Assembly (NCBI GenBank): GCA_007182875.1
Contig: AP019514.1
Location: 1,364,001 to 1,428,000 of the forward strand
DNA: 64,000 nt
Source: Vreelandella sulfidaeris
Lineage (GTDB): Bacteria > Pseudomonadota > Gammaproteobacteria > Pseudomonadales > Halomonadaceae
Direction: 5' to 3'
Below are positions 27,301 to 38,944 of this stretch, piece after piece (within the stretch, counting starts at the first letter, position 1; each line of letters starts with the position of its first letter). A model generated the notes under the pieces. That model was not told where the DNA came from, did no database searches, and worked only from the letters and a program-made list of their open reading frames with translations. A program made the translations under genes and the position numbers.

Positions 27301-30300
27301 ACAGCACGGGCGCGTGGGCCTCTGAGGAAACTGGGCTCAATCTCGTGGACCTGTGGATCGGCGGCCTCGCTGAGAAGATCATGCCGTTCGGCGGTATGCT
27401 GGGCGCAACCTTCAACGCGATCTTCGAGCTGCAGCTTGAGAATCTGCAGGAAGGCGATCGCTTCTACCACCTGTCGCGGACCCAGGGCCTGAACCTGCTC
27501 AACGAGCTCGAGAACAACGCCTTTTCCAAGCTGGTCATGGCCAACACGGACATGGCGATGCCGGGTGCGGATGGAATCCTCGGCACCGAGGACGACGAGG
27601 TCAACTTCCATGTCGGCGTCGACTCATTCGCCAAGCACGACATCGTGCTCGAAGTGGACGAGACCAAGCAGATCGCCATGGACCCTGAAGGCGATGACCC
27701 GGTGCTCAATGCGATCCGCGAAAAGGTGCAGCGCGATGATCCGTCAACGCCGGACGCTGACGAGAACTACCTGCGCTTTACCGGCGGTGAGCACGTTGTA
27801 ATGGGCGGTACCGAGAACGACGATACCATCATCGGAGGTGACGGTGACGACGCCATCTGGGGTGACGCTGGTAACGACCGGATCGAGGGTGGTCACGGTG
27901 TCGACCTGATCATCGGCGGTGGCGGTGACGACATCATCACCGACATGGGCGACACTGGCGACTTCATCAAGGGTGAGGGTGGTGACGACGTCATTGCTAA
28001 CTCGAACGGCCTTGACGTGGTCATGGGCGGCGATGGTAATGACGCGATCCTGGTTGGCGTCGATGCAACCGAGGTCTTTGGTGGGGAGGGTAATGACTTC
28101 ATCCTCGGCGGTCTCGACCATGACTTCCTCATGGGCAACGAGGGTGACGACTGGATCGAGGGCGGCGACGGCTTCGACGTGATTAGTGGCGATAACTCGG
28201 AGCTGTTCTTCAACTCCACCATCCTCGGCCATGACGTGATGTTCGCCGGCGCCAACGAGAACGATTTCGATGCCGAGTCCGGCGACGACATCATGGTCCA
28301 GGGCGAAAGCGTCATGCGCAACGAGGGCATGTTCGGCTTCGACTGGGCGATTCACAAAGGCAGCGCCGTCGCGGCGGATTCCGACATGGCGATCCCGATC
28401 TTCACAACGATCGAGGACGACATCCTGCGTGACCGCTTCGACCAGGTGGAGGGCCTGTCGGGCTGGATCCACAACGACGTCCTGCGCGGTGACGACCGCG
28501 GTAGCAGTGAGGAGATCGAGGTCGAGTTCAACCTCGACAACCACGGGCTCACCCAAGCCGGCGTCAATCGGATCGACGGGCTACGCGAGCTTCGGCATCA
28601 GCATCGAGGATGCGCCAACCGATCCAAACATTGATCTGGAGGAAGTGGTGGCCTGGGCCGAGGGCAACATTCTGCTAGGCGGCGATGGCAACGATACCTT
28701 CGAAGGGCGCGGCGCCGACGACTTCATCCACGGCGATGCCTGGCTGAACGTGCGCCTCAGCATCCGTGAGCTCGACAACGATGGCAATGTATTGGAAGGA
28801 ACCGAAGCCTTCACCGTCGACAGCCCTCACGGACATGGTGACGATTGGCGGCGAGACGAAGCAGCTGTCGAACTTCCTGCTGGACGGCGTCATCAAGCCT
28901 AAGCAGTTGCATATCGTACGCGAGATCAAGTACGCGGAGGATGCCAGCGACGACACCGACACGGCGATTTTTGCGGGCAACCGCGACTGGTATGAGATCA
29001 CCCATGTCGGTGATCGGACGTACGTCGCCCGCCGTGAGTCGGAGAATATTGATCCGCAGATCGATGAGGGCACCGACACGCTGATCGGGATCGAACGCAT
29101 CCAGTTCGCCGATGGCATCTACACCATTCGCGAGACCGGCAACGTTGATCCGACCGGCCGTCTGGTCATCGAGGGTCTTCCAGCCCGCGAGGACGAGCCG
29201 CTCACTGTGAATGCGGACGATATCCGCGACCTCAACAACCCGGACGGCGCGGTCGACCCGACGCAAATGACCTTCCGCTGGCAGATTGAGCGCAACGACG
29301 GCACCGGTGACTACATCGACATCCCCAACGTCAATGGGCTGACCTTTGTCCCGGGCGACGAGCACGATGGACTTCGTGTCCGGGTGCTTGGGTTCTACAC
29401 CGATGCCGGCGGCGTGCTCGAGATTGTTTCGTCACAGCCAACCGACCCGGTGATTGGCGTCAATGACGAGCCGACTGGGCCGCTGCTGATCAGCGACATG
29501 TCTCCGACGGAGGGCAGGAACTGACGGCGACGGTCGCCTTCACCGACCCCGACGGGATGACGGATGCCTTCGAGGAGTTCCTGCTCACCTACCAGTGGCA
29601 GTACTCGCCGAACGGGCTGAACAACTGGCAGAACGTGCCGGCAGAGGCAGGCGGTAACGACCGCAGCTTCCTCCGGGGCCGGAGCTTGTCGGCAACCGGC
29701 TGCGGGTGGAGGTCGTCTACTTCGATGACCTGCTCAACGAGCACACCGTCTATTCCGAGGTGACGGCGGTCGTCGGCAACTACATCGAGACCAACGATGC
29801 CACCGTTAACGGTGCCACCGGCGGCGACGATGAAGGCGGCACCAACCAGGGCGATGACATCGTCATCGGTGGCGATGGCGACAACTTCATCAACGGCATG
29901 GGCGGCAACGACGTCATCACCGGCGGTGCCGGCGACGACACGCTGTTTGGCGCTAACGGCGACGACACGCTCGACGGCGGCCTCGGAGACGATATCGTCA
30001 CCGGCCACGCCGGCAACGACACCGCTATCTACCGCAACGGCCATGGCAGCGACACGATTAACCTCGGTCCGGACCATGACCGCCTTCGAATTCTCGAAAG
30101 CAACTTCGGTGCCGACGACGATGTCGAGGTGCGGCTGAACGGCGGGACCATCGATCGTGTGAACGAAACCACCATCGTGGTGAACGTGGAGGCGACCGAG
30201 CTTGATCTCGCCGGCGGCAACGACACGCTGTCCCACGACACCGACGAGGATGTCTCGGTGAACCTGCTCACCGGCGCGGCAACGGGCTTCTCGCTCACCC

Positions 30301-33300
30301 GCGGCTTGGAAAATGTCACCGGCGGCACTGGCAACGACACGCTCTTAAGCAACAGCCTCGACAACATGTTCGAGGGCCGGAGGGCGATGACACCCTGAAC
30401 GGTGGCTTCGGCAACGACACCCTGCTGGTGGTGAAGGCGGCGACGACCTTCGCGGCGAGGCCGGCGACGACCATCTTGAGGGCGGTGCAGGTGATGATCG
30501 CGTGGACGGCGGGCAGGGCGGGACACCGCCTCGTATGCCGCGGCGGCTGCGGCGGTTACGGTCTCACTGCTCGGGCAGGCGGGGCGCGCGAGCTTCGAGG
30601 AGCAAGATACGATCGGCGCGGGTATCGACCGTCTGGTCGATATCGAGAACCTTGAGGGCAGCGCCTTCAACGACACCCCTGACCGGCGATGCGGACGACA
30701 ACGTCATCGACGGCGGCGCGGGAGCCGACGCCATGGCTGGTGGTCAGGGCGACGACACCTACATGGTCGACAATGTCGGCGACCAGGTGAGCGAAGCAAC
30801 TGACGCCGGCTCTGACACCGTCCATTCGTCTCGCCAGCTACATCCTCGGCAGCAATGTCGAGAACCTAGTGCTCGACGGGACAGCGAACATTGACGGCGA
30901 AGGCAACGGGCTCGACAACCGCTTTACCGGCAACTCGGGCAACAACGACTTCGAGGGCCGGGCAGGCATCGACACCCTGGTGCTGGAAGGTGGTGTCACC
31001 GGCCACGAGTTCGCCATGAATGCGGGCAGCTTCGAGGTCACAAGTGATGCGGGCGGGACGGATACGTTAACCCGGATCGAGCGCGTCGAGTTCGACGGCG
31101 AGGGCTATACCTTCGCTCGTGGCACCAACGGCTCGAACACCGTAAATGGCGGTGCCGAGAACGACTTGGTGCTGGGCTTCAATGGCAATGACACGTTGAA
31201 TGGCGGTGACGGCGACGACATCCTCGTCGGTGGCAACGGCAACGACGTGATGAACGGTGGTGCCGGCAATGACACCTACTTCGTTACCGATGAGGGTGAC
31301 CGCGTCAACGAGGTCGGTGGCGACGGAGTCGATACCATCCTCTCGACTATCACGCTCGATCTGCATCCGACTCGCGGCGATCATGTCGACGGCGCGGTGG
31401 AGAACCTCACCTTGGTTGGGACCGCCGACATCGACGGCACCGGTCATAACGGTGATAACGTGATCACCGGTAACGCCGGCCAGAACACGCTCGGAGGCGG
31501 CGCCGGCAACGACACGCTGGTCGGTAATGCCGGCAACGACCGTCTGCTCGGACATTCCGGTGACGACGTGCTCGATGGCGGCGAGGGCAGCGATATTCTG
31601 AACGGCGGCAACGGCACCGATACCGCGCTTCGCGGGCTCGGCTGGCGACTATGCCTTCGGGATGAACGGCGCCTCGGCCTATCTACCGTCACCCACCTTG
31701 ATAGTGGTGACGTCGACACGCTGGTCGATATCGAACGATTGCAGTTCGGTGACGGCGAGGTTCTGAACATCATCAACGGCGACGGCGACATCACCTCTGA
31801 AGATCCGGGCATCATCTTTGGCGGCGCCGGTGACGATACGATCGTCGGCAGCGATGGCGACGATGTCATCATTGGCGGCGCCGGAAACGATACGCTGCAG
31901 GGGGCATGACTTGGGCGATGGGGACGATGACGTGGTCGAGCCACAGCTCGACGACGATACATTCTCTGGAGCCCTGGCGACGGCACCGACACCATCAACG
32001 GCGGTGGCGAAGGCGTCGATGGTGACCTCTTCCAGATCGTTGGCAACGGTGAAGCCGAGACCTACCGCATCTATACGTACGACGAAGCGGTGGTCCGGAT
32101 CGCCTATGCAGGCAGCGATGAGAACGAGATCATCGTCACCCGGCAGGTCGCGAACGCAGACGAGACCATCATCGCCGAGCTCACGGAAATTGAAGAGATC
32201 GTCGTAAACGGCGGCGGAGTCAGCGAAAGCGGTCAGTTCGGCGGCGACGCCGTCGAGATGTACGGCAGCTTCGATGTCGCGACGAGCCTCAGGCCCAACA
32301 CGATCACGATCCTGGGCTCGGAAGGCGACGACACCGTCGATATCAGTTCACTGACGTCGGCCCATCGCATCAGTGTTCAAGACCAAGGGTGGCAACGACA
32401 TCATCATCGGCACCGTACGGCCACAGGACGTCATTGAGCTCGAGGATGGCAAAACCATCGAAGACTATGTGCTTTCCCAGAATGAGGACGGCTCGACCAC
32501 CATCGCCAGCGACACGCATTCGGTAACCTTCTACAGCGACGGTCAACTGCCGGCGTTTGGTGCTGGTAACCAAGACGACGATGATGATCTTGCTGTGACG
32601 CCTCCATCCGGTCAGGACGAGGGTGAGGAACAGGACGACGAAGGTGAAGGTGATGATGAGCCTGATCACGACGCTGATGAATCGCCCGTTGGCAATGGGG
32701 AGGAGGGTGAAGACGGAATGCAAGTGATCCCGGCTGCAGCCATTGTCGGCAGCGAAGGCACAGACGCGTTGGTTGGTACGGCGGACAGCGAGACCATCTT
32801 GGGCTTGGCGGTCGAGACGTCGTCTTCGGCCATGACGGCGACGATGACATCCTCGGTGGTGATGGCGATGACATGCTCTACGGCGATGACGGTGACGACC
32901 GTATTCTTGGTGAGGACGGTAACGATTTCATCAATGCCGGTGCAGGCGACGACACGGCCTTCGGCGGCGACGGGGATGATATGTTCGTGGCCGAAGCCGG
33001 GGACGGCGACGATACCTACTACGGCGACGACATGGTGGGCGGTAGCGGCAACGACACACTGGACATGTCGTCGATCACGGCAGCGATCACGGCAGATCTT
33101 GGCACCGGCTTCATGGGACGGGGCAGCGTCTCGAGCTCAGAGACCGGCAATGATGGGCTGTGGGGCGTCGAGAACATCGTCACGGGATCTGGAGACGACA
33201 CGATCACGGCGAGCCGCGCGGTCAACGTCATGGACGGCGGTGCGGGCAACGATACTTTCCGCTTCCCTCTGCGGCGGATGCGGACGGCGATACCATCATG

Positions 33301-33549
33301 GGCTTTCAGCCGGGCGATCGTATCGATCTCAGTGGTTTGGACACGAATGGCTGCGCAACGGGGAACCAAAGCTTCACCCTGGTGACGGAGGCCTTCACCG
33401 GCGCAGGCCAGCTCATGTTCAGCCATCAAACGAGCGACGGTGAGGACTATACCGTCGTGCAGGGGAACACGACCGGAGACGATGATGCCGATTTCTCAAT
33501 CAACATCAAGGGTCGGCATGAACTGACAGTGAACGACTTCAACCTCTAA
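24328..33549 (+). CDS. Giant secreted animal-type heme peroxidase with RTX repeats, many frameshifts
   Basis: ATG 24328 follows GGGGAGGGG; read through its shifts the protein is about 3,070 residues. Residues about 1-1050 are an animal-type heme peroxidase: MTFFGQFFDHGLD (distal region), RGNENIGLTDVHHVFHSEHN (catalytic Arg and Glu), YRFGHSMLTDHL (proximal His), LDLPAINIARARDAGVPSLN and LVDLWIGGLAEKIMP. A beta-sandwich-like insert (about 26755-27290, starting VENASFEANS) interrupts the catalytic domain before its last part. RTX nonapeptides (GGDGDDAIWGDAGNDRIEGG) follow from 27.8 kb, then two Ig-like domains (29.15-29.79 kb), more RTX blocks to 33.3 kb, an acidic linker near 32.6 kb, and a C-terminal signal ending HELTVNDFNL. 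RTX repeats bind Ca outside the cell; export is by the adjacent type I system. High GC and lesions in many frames set it apart. Confidence 0.8.
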
Positions 33550-33571
33550 CGAACGACAACGATAACAATAA

Positions 33572-33609
33572 CGTTCCCTGCGGTCGGGCGTGCCCGACCG
33601 CAGGGAACG
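33572..33609 (+). terminator. Perfect 18-bp hairpin between peroxidase and secretion genes
   Basis: CGTTCCCTGCGGTCGGGC and its exact reverse complement are separated by two bases. No T run follows. Position suggests partial termination or mRNA protection that makes the structural gene more abundant than the transporter genes. Confidence 0.7.
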
Positions 33610-33642
33610 CCCGTTCAATTTAGGGGTGCAGGGGTAGTTCAC

Positions 33643-35393
33643 ATGCGCAAAAGAGACGCTAGTACGTCGGCGAAGCGCAAGAGCGCAGAAAAGCTGACCA
33701 AAGGTTTCCGAGGAATCTTTTTCTTTCTATTCGGCATGTCGGGGATCATCAACATCCTCGCACTGACCGGTGCCTTCTACATGCTGCAGATCTACGACCG
33801 GGCGCTGACCAGCGGGAGCGTTTCGACGCTGGTCGCCATCTCCGTTCTGGCGCTCGGCCTGTATTGCTTTCAGGGGGATGTTCGACACCATCCGCTCCCA
33901 AATTCTTGTTCGCGTCGGCGCACGCCTCGATAGAAGGATCGCGCCGTTGGCCCATCGGGTTGCGATCGACATGCCGCGTTTCGGGTTTTCGACCGCTGAA
34001 TCACTGGAGCGTGGCCGCGACGTGGATACGGTGCGCGGCTTCCTGGGAAGCCAGGGCCCCGTGGCTCTGCTGGACCCTTCCCTGGATGCCGCTTTTTCTC
34101 TTGTTTGTCTACATACTGCACCCCTACCTTGGTGCGCTGGTTTTTCTCGGCGGATTCATCCTGGCCATGCTCGCGATCGCTACGGAAATGAAGACGTCCA
34201 AGCTGAGCAGTGCCATGCAGCAGGCTGCCGTTACTCGCAACACTATCGCCGATTCCAATGCTCGCAATGCGGAGATTCTCAAGGCGATGGGCTTTGCAGG
34301 TCGTGCGGTGGCGCGCTTCAATCGGGCGAACGACGATCATCTGGAGTTGCAGACGCGAACGAACGATGTCAGCGGCACCTTCGGAGCGGTCTCACGAGTT
34401 TTGCGTATGGTCCTGCAGTCGGCCGTCCTTGGCCTCGGAGCACTGCTCACTATTCAGGGAGAGCTTAGCGCTGGCGCAATCATCGCCGCTTCTATTGCAT
34501 CTGCGCGGGCGCTCGCCCCCATCGATCTTGCGATCGGCAACTGGAAGAGCGTCGTCGCTGCGCGAACAGCGTTCGCACGGCTGAAGGAAACCGTCATGGC
34601 ACTGGCGGAGACTGAAGAACCGATGGAACTGCCCAACCCGACTTCATCCCCTCAAGATCGAGAACATCACTGTCGCAGCCCCCGATTCCGGACAAGTCCT
34701 GCTCAGCGAACTGAGCTTCGAACTCAAGGCTGGCCAGGCGATTGGGATCATCGGTCCTAGTGGTGGCGGCAAAACCACATTGCTGCGCGCGTTGACAGGT
34801 ATCTGGCCCGTGCTGCGGGGAAGCGTGCGGCTCGACGACGCGGAGCTCTCACAATGGCACGACGAAGCTCTCGGTCAGTTCATTGGCTATCTGCCGCAGG
34901 AGGTCGCGCTACTTAATGGCACGATCGAAGAGAACATTTCGCGGTTTCAGGAAACACCGGATTCCCAAGCAATCGTAGCGGCGGCGATGGCCGCAAGCGT
35001 CCATGAGATGATCGTGCGTTTGCCAAACGGCTATCGAACGCAGCTCGGCTCGCTCGGCACCTCCCTGTCAGGCGGCCAGCGACAGCGGATCGGACTCGCC
35101 CGTGCACTATTTGGCAATCCCTTTATCGTCGTCTTGGACGAGCCCAATTCCAACCTCGACGCCGAAGGCGAAGCAGCGCTGACGGCGGCCATTGAAGGTG
35201 TGAGGCAGCGAGGCGGCATCGCCGTCGTGGCTGCCCACCGCCCAAGCGCTCTGGCGGCCGTCGATCTCGTGGGGTTATTCAGAACGGCCGGCTGAGCGCT
35301 TTCGGACCGAAGGAGGAAGTCATCGGCAAGTCCAACATACGCGAAGTGCATACTGCCGGATCGCCGAAGAAAGAGGCCGTCGCTCGAACATGA
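33643..35393 (+). CDS. Type I secretion ABC permease/ATPase (PrtD-like), frameshifted
   Basis: From ATG 33643 the protein begins MRKRDASTSAKRKSAEKLTK, then membrane helices (FFFLFGMSGIINILALTGAF and later ILHPYLGALVFLGGFILAML). The ATPase domain has Walker A GPSGGGKTTLLRALTG, Q-loop YLPQEVALLNGTIEENI, signature LSGGQRQRIGLARALFG and Walker B FIVVLDEPNSNLD. There is no N-terminal C39 peptidase domain, so it is the PrtD/RTX-protease type. Shifts lie near 33880, 34090, 34650 and 35270; the natural stop is at 35393, overlapping the next ATG. It exports the RTX peroxidase with the HlyD-type protein and a TolC encoded elsewhere. Confidence 0.85.
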
Positions 35394-37294
35394 ACATGAT
35401 TAACGTCAAAGGCACGAAGAACGCCTTACCGGAATCTGATGCCTCGCAGCGCTACGTTCAGAAGAGTGGGGATGAAGTCTCGCGGGCGCCTCTGGTTATC
35501 GGCGGTCTACTGGCGGGGGTCGCTGCTTACCTTGGCTCGATCTTTTCCTGGGGCCGGGAGCCCCAGCCACCACCACAGACGAAGAGCGGGGACACAGCCG
35601 CGGAGTTGTTACAGGCAGCGAAGCCGGCCGCCACGGCAGCGGAGATCGAAACGCCGGCGGAGGTGGACCAAAGAGCCTCCCTCCGCGCAGGGCTCAGGAC
35701 GACCTGTCGGGTTCCAAAAGCTTCAGCGCCGGAATGTCTCCAGTCGACGATGCTCCGCGATCGATGCCGCTTCGTAATTCGGGCGACAGCGGAAACATGC
35801 CGTTCATAGCTGGACCGGCAAGCGAAAACGTGGACGGTGCAAGGATAGGCCGAAGTGCTAGCGCCGCTGGCACACCGCCTGCCGACACTGCTAATCCGGA
35901 AGGTGAGCATTCCTCACCTGATGGCGACGGCCCTCCGGTACGGAATCACCACCGGAAGACGACCCGCTCGAACACGGAGATAAAAATAACGAAGAAGATG
36001 ACGATGTCGAGATTAGGCCCGACGGCAACCGTGCTCCTCGAGTGTCAGGTCCCGTCTATCTGCTGGACGTGGCGCCTTGCATGGCACTCTTAATCGCCTT
36101 CGACGATCTGCTGCGCAAGGCAGAGGACCCCGATGGTGACGTCCTCTCGGTTCAAAACCTGTCCGTTTCCACCGGCGAGCTTACTGAAGTGGAAGGGGGT
36201 GGGTGTTCCAGAGCGACACCGGGCAACCGGGGCCGGTGACCCTCCACTATGAGATCACTGACGGCGAACTTACGATCGATGCCGTCGCCCACTTTTCCGT
36301 TGTCGAGCAGCCCGTTATCGAAGGAAGCGCGGCAAACGACATGCTTCTCGGCAGCCTGTGTGCCGATGAGATCGACGGCGCAGGTGGCGATGACAACATT
36401 GATGGACGGGCCGGCAACGACGTCATAAATGGAGGAGCGGGAGACGACCACATCGTCGCTGGGGACGGTGACGACGTGGTGTTCGGCGGCGATGGGAATG
36501 ACATTATTTTCGGCGGCGCGGGAAACGACCATCTGTTCGGTGGATCCGGCGACGACAGGCTATTCGGCGGTGAGGGCGATGACGTGATCTTCGGCAACGC
36601 CGGTGAAGATCTTCTGAGCGGAGGATATGGCGACGATCTTCTGCTCGGGGGCGATGGTAACGACGTGATTATGGATGGTGCGGGTCGCGACCGAGTTTTC
36701 GGCGGCATGGGAAACGATCGGATCGTGGCGGCGCTCGATGCGGACGATGACGTGAATGACGGCGGCGGAGGCACGGACACCCTCGACTACAGCCACGCGA
36801 CGGAAAGACTCATGGTTGATCTCGTCAACGGCGTTGCCAGCGGAGTGGAAATCGGCCATGACTTCATCACCGGTTTCGAAAAAATGCTTGGTGGCCGAGG
36901 AGCCGATCAGTTCATTTTCGGCAGTGAATCGGTCGCGCTCACTGGCGGCGCTGGTGATGACGTCTTTGCGTTCGCCAGCGCCGGTGGGGAACGACCGAAC
37001 GCCGTTTCGCAAGTGATTATGGACTTTGGGGTCGGAGACCGTATTCGTATATCTGAATACGATATTTTCTGGAAAGCCGACGAGTCGGAAGACCGTTTTG
37101 ACCAAATCTACCGCGATGACGACGATGACGATTTGCCGATACGCTATCGCCACGACCGGGACGATGGAAGCGAGTGGACCGTGATCGAGACCAACTTCGA
37201 CGACGAGATGTGGGCGACGGCGGTCACGCTGCAGGGAGCGCACAAGCTGTCGTGGTCTACAGAGCGTGACGATAGTCTCGAGTGGCTATCATAG
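35390..37294 (+). CDS. Membrane-anchored RTX calcium-binding protein, frameshifted
   Basis: From ATG 35390 (MNMINVKGTKNALPESDASQ) a transmembrane helix follows at residues about 36-56 (PLVIGGLLAGVAAYLGSIFS). Then comes a long, poorly conserved Pro/Ser/acidic linker read in several frames, a cadherin-like segment (PDGDVLSVQNLSVSTGELTE, VTLHYEITDGELTIDAVAHF), a block of RTX repeats (GGDGNDIIFGGAGNDHLFGG) and a C-terminal region ending STERDDSLEWLS. Unlike the peroxidase it has an N-terminal anchor and no obvious aliphatic secretion tail. Lying between the ABC and adaptor genes with overlapping starts, it is co-translated with the exporter. A Ca-dependent tether or assembly partner for the peroxidase is plausible but unproven. 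Confidence 0.65.
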
Positions 37295-37303
37295 GAGCAC
37301 AAA

Positions 37304-38630
37304 ATGAGCACATATGATCTTTCCGGCGGTACAACCAAGCTCTCGCCGAATCCAGAAAACTCTTTTCGACTCGGCCCGCGTGTATTTGTGGGTGCGGCTC
37401 TCGCGCTGTTTCTGCTGCTTGGAGCCGGCGGCTGGGCCGCGAGCGCTCAACTAAGTGGGGCCGTCATCGCGCAAGGATCCGTGACGGTGGATCAGAACCT
37501 TAAGTCGATACAGCATCGTGACGGCGGCATCGTCGGCGAGATTGCCATCAGGGAAGGGGACTTCGTTCGAGCGGGAGAAGTACTGATGCGGCTCGAAGAC
37601 ACAGACGAAAGCGGAGCTTTCGATCGTGCGTTCTAAACTCGTGGAATTGGCCATCAGGAGAGCGCGCCTGCTGGCAGAGCGGGACGGGCTTGCGGCAATC
37701 GAGTTCCCGTCCGACTTGAACGCAGACGACTCTCCGGATGTTTTTCTCGGCGAAACACGCCTCTTTGACGGCAATCACACAAGTCGCCAAAGTAAGAAGC
37801 AACAGCTCGAGCTCAGTGTCGAGCAAATCGAAGAGGAGATAAAGGGGCTGGAAGCGCAGCGGCAATCGAAAGACGAGGAATTCCATCTAGTTCAGACTGA
37901 ATACGAGGGGAATAGAGGACTCGCTGACAGAGGGCTGATTGCACGGACTCTTCTCGTTCCGATGGCGCGTGACAAAGCAAGAATTTCAGGTGAACGCGGT
38001 GAGATCCATGCATCCATCGCCAGAGCGAGAACCCGCATGAGTGAAATTCGCCTCCAGATTATTGCGATCGATGAGGACGCTCGTACCGAGGCGCAGCGGG
38101 AATTAAGTGCCGTGGAGGCGGAATTTTCAGAATTGCGTGACCGTCGCATCGCCATTGAGGATCGGCTGGCGCGAACGGACATTCGCGCTCCGATTTCTGG
38201 AACCGTTAATGAGCTGAACATCCACACGATAGGAGGCGTGATCACGCCGGCCGAAGAGCTTGTCACCATCGTTCCAGAAGACGCCAAATTGAAGGTCGAG
38301 GTAAAACTTGCTCCGATAACCATCGACCAAGTCTGGGTCGGTCAGCCGGTCAGGCTCCGTTTTACTGCCTTCAACCAGAGAACGACACCTGAGCTCAAAG
38401 GCGAGATCATCTATGTTTCCCCAGCGACAACACGCGACGACGTAACTGGCGAGATCTACTACCTGGGCGATGTTGATGTTTCTGCAGAAGAGCTTAAGAA
38501 GCTTGGCGTTACTACGCTGCTGCCTGGTATGCCAGTCGAAGCCTTTATCACAACGGAAGAGCGCACCGCACTGACGTATTTTATTAAGCCTATCACTGAC
38601 CAGTTCAGTAGGGCCTTCCGAGAAGAGTAA
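37304..38630 (+). CDS. HlyD-family type I secretion adaptor, one frameshift
   Basis: ATG 37304 has AGGAG at good spacing. A cytoplasmic N-terminus precedes one helix (VFVGAALALFLLLGAGGWAA), then a lipoyl-like segment (HRDGGIVGEIAIREGDFVRA and GEVLMRLEDTDES). A shift near 37625 leads into long coiled coils (about 37640-38190, with TRSKLVELAIRR and EQIEEEIKGLEAQ). The second half closes the barrel: IRAPISGTVNELNIHTIGGV, ITPAEELVTIVPEDAKLKVE and TTLLPGMPVEAFITTEERTA. This is the PrtE/HlyD periplasmic adaptor linking the ABC transporter to TolC. It is the last gene of the block. Confidence 0.85.
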
Positions 38631-38729
38631 AGCAGGGTGCTCTGCCTTTGAAAATAGACACATTTCTTATGAGTGTTCTTCTCGGAAGTCGTGACGGAAA
38701 TACAAGTGCCTAACAAGACCCACGAAGCG

Positions 38730-38760
38730 GCCGGGCAACCGATCGTGTGGGTTACCCGGC
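38730..38760 (+). terminator. Inverted repeat after the HlyD-type gene
   Basis: GCCGGGCAAC and GTTACCCGGC pair with one mismatch around an 11-base loop. There is no T run, so its role as terminator of the secretion operon is tentative. Confidence 0.4.
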
Positions 38761-38817
38761 GCCTCAAAACTGCGTTCCAGTATTTCTCTGAATGACAGTT
38801 TCTGGCCGATACCAGCC

Positions 38818-38843
38818 AAAAAAAAGCCTGCGATTTATCGCAA
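38818..38843 (-). terminator. Rho-independent terminator of the integrase gene
   Basis: On the minus strand TGCGAT-AA-ATCGCA is followed by AGGC and eight T residues, about 100 bases after the integrase stop. Confidence 0.55.
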
Positions 38844-38859
38844 GATCCATTTTGTAATA

Positions 38860-38887
38860 TGGCGCGCCCAGGCAGGATTTGAATCTG
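38860..38887 (-). other. tRNA 3'-end-like sequence (possible att remnant)
   Basis: The minus strand reads TTCAAATCCTGCCTGGGCGC followed by GCCA, which resembles a tRNA T-loop to CCA end. The 5' strand of the T-stem does not pair (CTCAGA instead of GCAGG), so it is not a tRNA. It resembles, in inverted orientation, the tRNA-Arg fragment on the other side of the integrase gene. Confidence 0.35.
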
Positions 38888-38944
38888 AGACAAAGCTAGC
38901 TGCATAAGAGGTTTAGTAAGAGGCCAAGCATTTCGCAAAAAAAT

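Noticed and set aside
27744..28556. 270-codon Val-rich minus-strand ORF
   Set aside because: It is the shadow of RTX repeats on the plus strand; its repetitive Val/Thr pattern is the complement of Gly-Asp codons.
27800..33300. CRISPR-like or satellite repeat array
   Set aside because: The periodic sequence is 27-base coding repetition of GGxGxDxxx nonapeptides; there are no constant repeats with unique spacers.
24328..33549. Programmed frameshifting or stop-codon recoding in the peroxidase gene
   Set aside because: Shifts occur in both directions at many unrelated sites, and the same density is seen in metabolic genes; there is no slippery-site-plus-structure pattern. Sequence error is simpler.
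38860..38887. Complete tRNA gene on the minus strand
   Set aside because: Only a T-loop-to-CCA-like end is present; the T-stem does not pair and no anticodon or D-arm precedes it.
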